Shown one piece after another: positions 60,938 to 64,000 of a stretch of DNA of 64,000 nt. Below the pieces are notes generated by a model. That model saw only the letters and a program-made list of their open reading frames with translations. It did not search any database and was not told the DNA's origin. Source of the DNA: Brachycybe producta (Eukaryota; Arthropoda; Diplopoda; Playtdesmida; Andrognathidae); NCBI GenBank assembly GCA_036925085.1, contig JAUPFP010000006.1:7021984-7085983 (forward strand). The letters run 5' to 3'. Numbering within the stretch: the stretch's first letter is position 1; each line of letters starts with the position of its first letter. Made by a program: the position numbers and the translations under genes.

Positions 60938-60975
60938 ACAGCGGTGGTCCCAAAAATGTTGAATAAAATTGTTAA
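60938..60975. mobile_element. Solo Tc1-like transposon end (tentative)
   Basis: TACAGCGGTGGTCCCAAAAA resembles the outer end of Tc1-like elements and is preceded by TA. No inverted partner was seen within the next kilobase. Confidence 0.3.
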
Positions 60976-61239
60976 TAATTGCCATGTTTTATTTTCTAAA
61001 ATTTAACTTAATGATTTTAGAATTAAGAGTAAATGTTACGATGAAGATTAGATATGAAAGCATTCAACGTTTTAATTTCTTCAAATTGTCGTCCATTTTC
61101 ATCAAGGCATTTATTTATATGACATCAATTTCTTCCTATTTATACAATTATGGCAATTTCGAAAAAATCGAAGAGAATTATTGTTGTCTATAAATACTGG
61201 CACTTGGCTATACATGTACATTACTTGCAGTGAAGTGTG

Positions 61240-61385
61240 GTTTCAGGGCAGGGCCGGCCCTAGAGTATGCGAGGTCAGAGGCAGCAAGCGATGAGCGGAG
61301 CTGGGAAAAAAAATGTTTAGTCAGCAGCGCGGGGCCCCAAGGCGGTTGCCTCGCTCGGCTAGCCCTAACGCCCGTCCTGTTTCAT
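61240..61385. mobile_element. hAT-like MITE, CAGGGCCGGCCCTAG type
   Basis: Left CAGGGCCGGCCCTAGAGTAT and the reverse complement of the right end CAGGACGGGCGTTAGGGC pair loosely; the interior is GC-rich with GGGGCCCC and GTTGCCTCGCTCGG. Many animals carry such CAGGGCCGGCCCTAG elements. Confidence 0.5.
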
Positions 61386-62155
61386 GGCATTGACTATAAT
61401 ATTAATTTGACTATTCCATATTGCAATAAACACATTTAAGTAACCAGGGCATTTGTCACATTCGTTAATTTTACCTAACTTTCCAAGTCTGTTATAAAAC
61501 AAAATAATTCACCCATTACCCTAAAAAAAATTTCCAACATTTTGCTCACTGGCTAATTGATAAAAAAAATTGCAAAGTGAAGCACATTCGAGAACTTTTT
61601 TTAAAAGTATTGTCTAGGAGGCGGAGCATTCACACACCTAGATTCTTTTACAGTAAAAAAAAAAAAACATTAGTTTCAGTATAATCCCTAAACACGAAAT
61701 TAGACAATTATGTTAGCTAGTAACTTTAGTTATTTGTTACAATAAATGTTCTAATTAGGCGCAAGCAAGTTTAAACTAAGTTAGGAGATAGTAAGTTAGG
61801 TTATGTTAGAGGGTACTTTTGAGTAGTTTTTGGTAAATTGATTAGTTTTAATTAGTTTTTATATAGTCAAAACTAGTCTTTTTCTTATTTTGGAGAAAAC
61901 TATTTTCAAATATAATTTACTTAACCATATTTAAAGAACACAATATATTGTTAGAACTACTTAGTATACTTAAACAACAGTTTAACTTTTTAACTACCAA
62001 TTAAGTAAGAAATACAACATTTTTTTAAACTTTTAGAATACATTTTTTTTAGAAACTAATAACAGATACATAGAATTTTTGTTTTAAGATTTTCTGGTTT
62101 TGTCTATGCATTTTGCATGGCCTTATTTGTGCGGTTGTCTCAATGCCACAATTAT

Positions 62156-62570
62156 GGCGCAGTCACACTAGGCTGGTTGCTGCTGGCTGGTTGTAGCACT
62201 CTAGTAGCATAGTCTGAACTGCTACCAGCAGCTGCTTTCACCAGCGGGCTAGTGATTTTAACAGCGGCTGGTGAAGTTGGACATGTCCAACTTTAGCAGC
62301 TACCAGCTGGTCATGCGACTCCCTTCTTGCTGCTGCCATCTAGTGTGAACTTTTTGTTGCTAGTAGTGGCACTAGTGGTAGTTGAAACTCCACTGCTTGG
62401 GTTGGTTGTTGTTAGAGTTTGTGTTTTTGCAAGAGGGTGATTGGATGACTTGCACTGCTAATACCAGCAGTGACTGGACAAGTGTGAACCCAAAGCAGCT
62501 GCTGCTTGCTGTTGCTGCTAATAGCCAACAGCAACCAGTGGCTTGTAAACCAGCCTAGTGTGACTGCGCC
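62156..62570. mobile_element. MITE with GGCGCAGTCACACTAG ends and GCTGGT-rich core
   Basis: GGCGCAGTCACACTAGGCTG at the left and the exact reverse complement at the right (62551-62570). The interior is packed with AGCAGC, GCTGGT and TAGCAG words in both orientations, so it can fold along its length. Non-coding. Confidence 0.75.
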
Positions 62571-62644
62571 TTTAGCCTCCATATAGCTGTTTGCAGAGTA
62601 ATTCAAATATTAAATATAATCTGTAATCTACAGTTTACAATACA

Positions 62645-63006
62645 TTTCCATAAATGCCCTATTTATGACACTCAACATGACTGTGATAATATCAGTAGTC
62701 ACCATTAATGACTTTAGAAAGAAAAAAACCGTCTCAATAAAATAAAAGTTGGACAGTTGCTTCAAATACATGTGGCATTTATACTGTATAGGCCTACATT
62801 AGTCTTTTAAAGCGACACACTAAACATTTTGACGACGCTTTTTTCACGATGACTGGGTTTTGGACAACCACTTTACAATGATATACATTACGTGTCAAAA
62901 ATTGTACTGCTGCTGGGTTCAACAACAAGCTACAATCATTCAACGCAGTTTTTTTACTGCTGATGTGTGACATTACCGCAGAGGTAATAGAGGCAAACCT
63001 GTAAAT
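62645..63006 (+). pseudogene. Decayed GRL3/GRL4-type receptor exon
   Basis: Homologous at DNA level to the last 40 percent of GRL3 exon 1: CCTATTTATGACACTCAACA matches the GRL3 text near 49670, AAAGTTGGACAGTTGCTTC matches near 49750, and CATTTTGACGACGCTTTTTT matches near 49809, followed by ATGACTGGGTTTTGGACAAC. It has several frameshifts and small deletions, and the stretch between the helices is rearranged. It ends ATTACCGCAGAGGTAATAGAG where the functional copies have the donor. It cannot encode a receptor. Confidence 0.8.
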
Positions 63007-63087
63007 TATGTTTGATTTGTAAATTAATATCAATAAAAATAACTTAAAACTGTTTAGCACATGCAATCAGCTCGATTATTGAAATAC

Positions 63088-63295
63088 TAGTGGGGTAACC
63101 CATCATAAATGACGGGAGTGAAATTCTAGTTTAATTTGGGTTCTTGGAGCGGGAAAGCGCAACATAAAGTTGACCTATGACAAAAAGCCGGTTCGTTTAA
63201 ATTTAAATAAATTACGACGAGCGTAAACGTTTTTGTCCTTGTTTGTACAGCTTTATACACAGACAGACAGACAAAGCTTAATTTATATATATTGT
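63088..63295. repeat. Hairpin-headed repeat family B, copy 6
   Basis: ACTAGTGGGGTAACCCATCA, hairpin with one stem mismatch, GGGAGTGAAATTCTAGTTTA, then AAACGTTTTTGTCCTTGTTT, ACAGACAGACAGACAAAGC and a TTATATATAT tail. Confidence 0.65.
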
Positions 63296-64000
63296 AATGA
63301 ACCACCTTCGTGGGAGATAGAATATAACAAAAAGTGGTTGGCTTAGCCACTTATTCTGTCGTGGTTTGGGAGGAAGGGAACAAATTAATCCCTTTCTGTT
63401 TCCTCACAATTTCCTCTTTAGTGAACTTTTACAGTTAAAAGGATCTTTTAGCAGTCTGCTACCCCTCGGGTTTTCGCCCGATTAAAAGCTGGTTGAGCAG
63501 GTTGTCCTCTGTAGTCTCATCTAGGATTGAATTTTCAGGTTTGCACCCGGGTTGACAGTTCTAGATGATAAGATGTTAGGAACTTTCGTTCTATCCAATA
63601 GGTATAAAAATAAGACTTGGCAATTTTTAAGCACAATAACGGTTTATATCATTATTTCCATAGAAATTTATCCCAAGTTGGGCATAGATTCTCTGTTTCA
63701 AGAAATGCTTGACAAACCTCAAAGACACGGCCTTTTTATGCCCAAAAAGAGGACACTGAGAACACTTTCTCAGTATTCCATGATTGGGTATAAACAAAAG
63801 TAAAAACCAAACTGGCCAATCAACATGATTGACCAGTGGTCACCAAAAATATAGAAAATGACTAATCATCAATTAAGACCAATATTCACTAGAAAAACAC
63901 AACCCCATATACTTAATGCTATATATGTAATTTGTATTAAGGGATGGGACTGGGAGGAAAGAGGACACAAGACCCAAGACAGGATATTGGCATCATCATC
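63296..64000. other. Window end, nothing recognised
   Basis: The segment is less AT-rich than its surroundings around 63340-63560. An open frame at 63552-63803 (about 83 codons) has no recognisable domain and no intron context. Confidence 0.4.

Noticed and set aside
39845-63006. Idea that the receptor cluster is contamination or a chimeric assembly with insect DNA
   Set aside because: Family A-type MITE remnants occur in both halves, including directly upstream of GRL1 and inside GRL5, and composition is continuous. The proteins are also unlike insect receptors in TM7.
63420-63560. Structured-looking segment with CCCCTCGGGTTTTCGCCCGA
   Set aside because: Checked for a tRNA or other RNA gene; no cloverleaf or GTTCGA-type T-arm could be built.
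1-64000. CRISPR arrays, bacterial operons, tRNA or rRNA genes
   Set aside because: None seen. The direct repeats present (93-bp, 50-bp and minisatellite arrays) have no spacer structure, and gene architecture is eukaryotic.

Overview
This is a window of eukaryotic (animal) nuclear DNA: AT-rich, with multi-exon genes split by GT-AG introns, AATAAA sites after stop codons, and many short inverted-repeat transposons. I rebuilt the exons by hand from reading frame, splice sites and family similarity. The genes are metazoan and the compact gene spacing fits a marine invertebrate. A tunicate or other deuterostome is my guess from gene content and from the frequent TGACGTCA octamers; I cannot prove the lineage.

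Left half (4.4-38 kb), conserved housekeeping genes: GLG1 (Golgi cysteine-rich sialoglycoprotein, minus strand, 19 exons, about 1163 aa) lies head-to-head with SLC35C1 (Golgi GDP-fucose transporter, plus strand, 5 exons). After a gene-poor 3.7 kb comes FCSK (L-fucose kinase, minus, 14 exons, about 1097 aa), head-to-head with ARPC2 (Arp2/3 subunit 2, plus, 9 exons, exactly 300 aa). A calbindin/calretinin gene follows (minus, 9 exons found; the first EF-hand exon is not seen). Two of the first three genes act in fucose salvage and transport, and GLG1 in mammals is a fucosylated selectin ligand.

Right half (39-63 kb), chemoreceptor-like cluster: several genes for seven-transmembrane proteins of the insect gustatory-receptor-like (GRL) superfamily. 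Each complete gene has one long first exon followed by three short exons of 38, 35 and 17-19 codons, all separated by phase-0 introns, and ends in a TM7 motif T-Y-x-x-x-L-[YF]-G-I. GRL1 (plus) and GRL2 (minus) are complete. Three further long first exons lie in tandem on the plus strand (two encode identical proteins in a 3.3 kb tandem duplication), but only the last is followed by short exons. This looks like a locus with alternative first exons and a shared C-terminus. A decayed GRL copy lies near 62.7 kb.

Mobile DNA is dense: a pogo-like MITE family scattered through introns, a hairpin-headed repeat family (CTAGTGGGG...), hAT-like MITEs, a non-LTR retrotransposon fragment, an internally deleted mariner-type element, and a fold-back Tc1-type element with its empty target site preserved in the sister duplicate. 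No tRNA, rRNA, CRISPR or viral gene was recognised.
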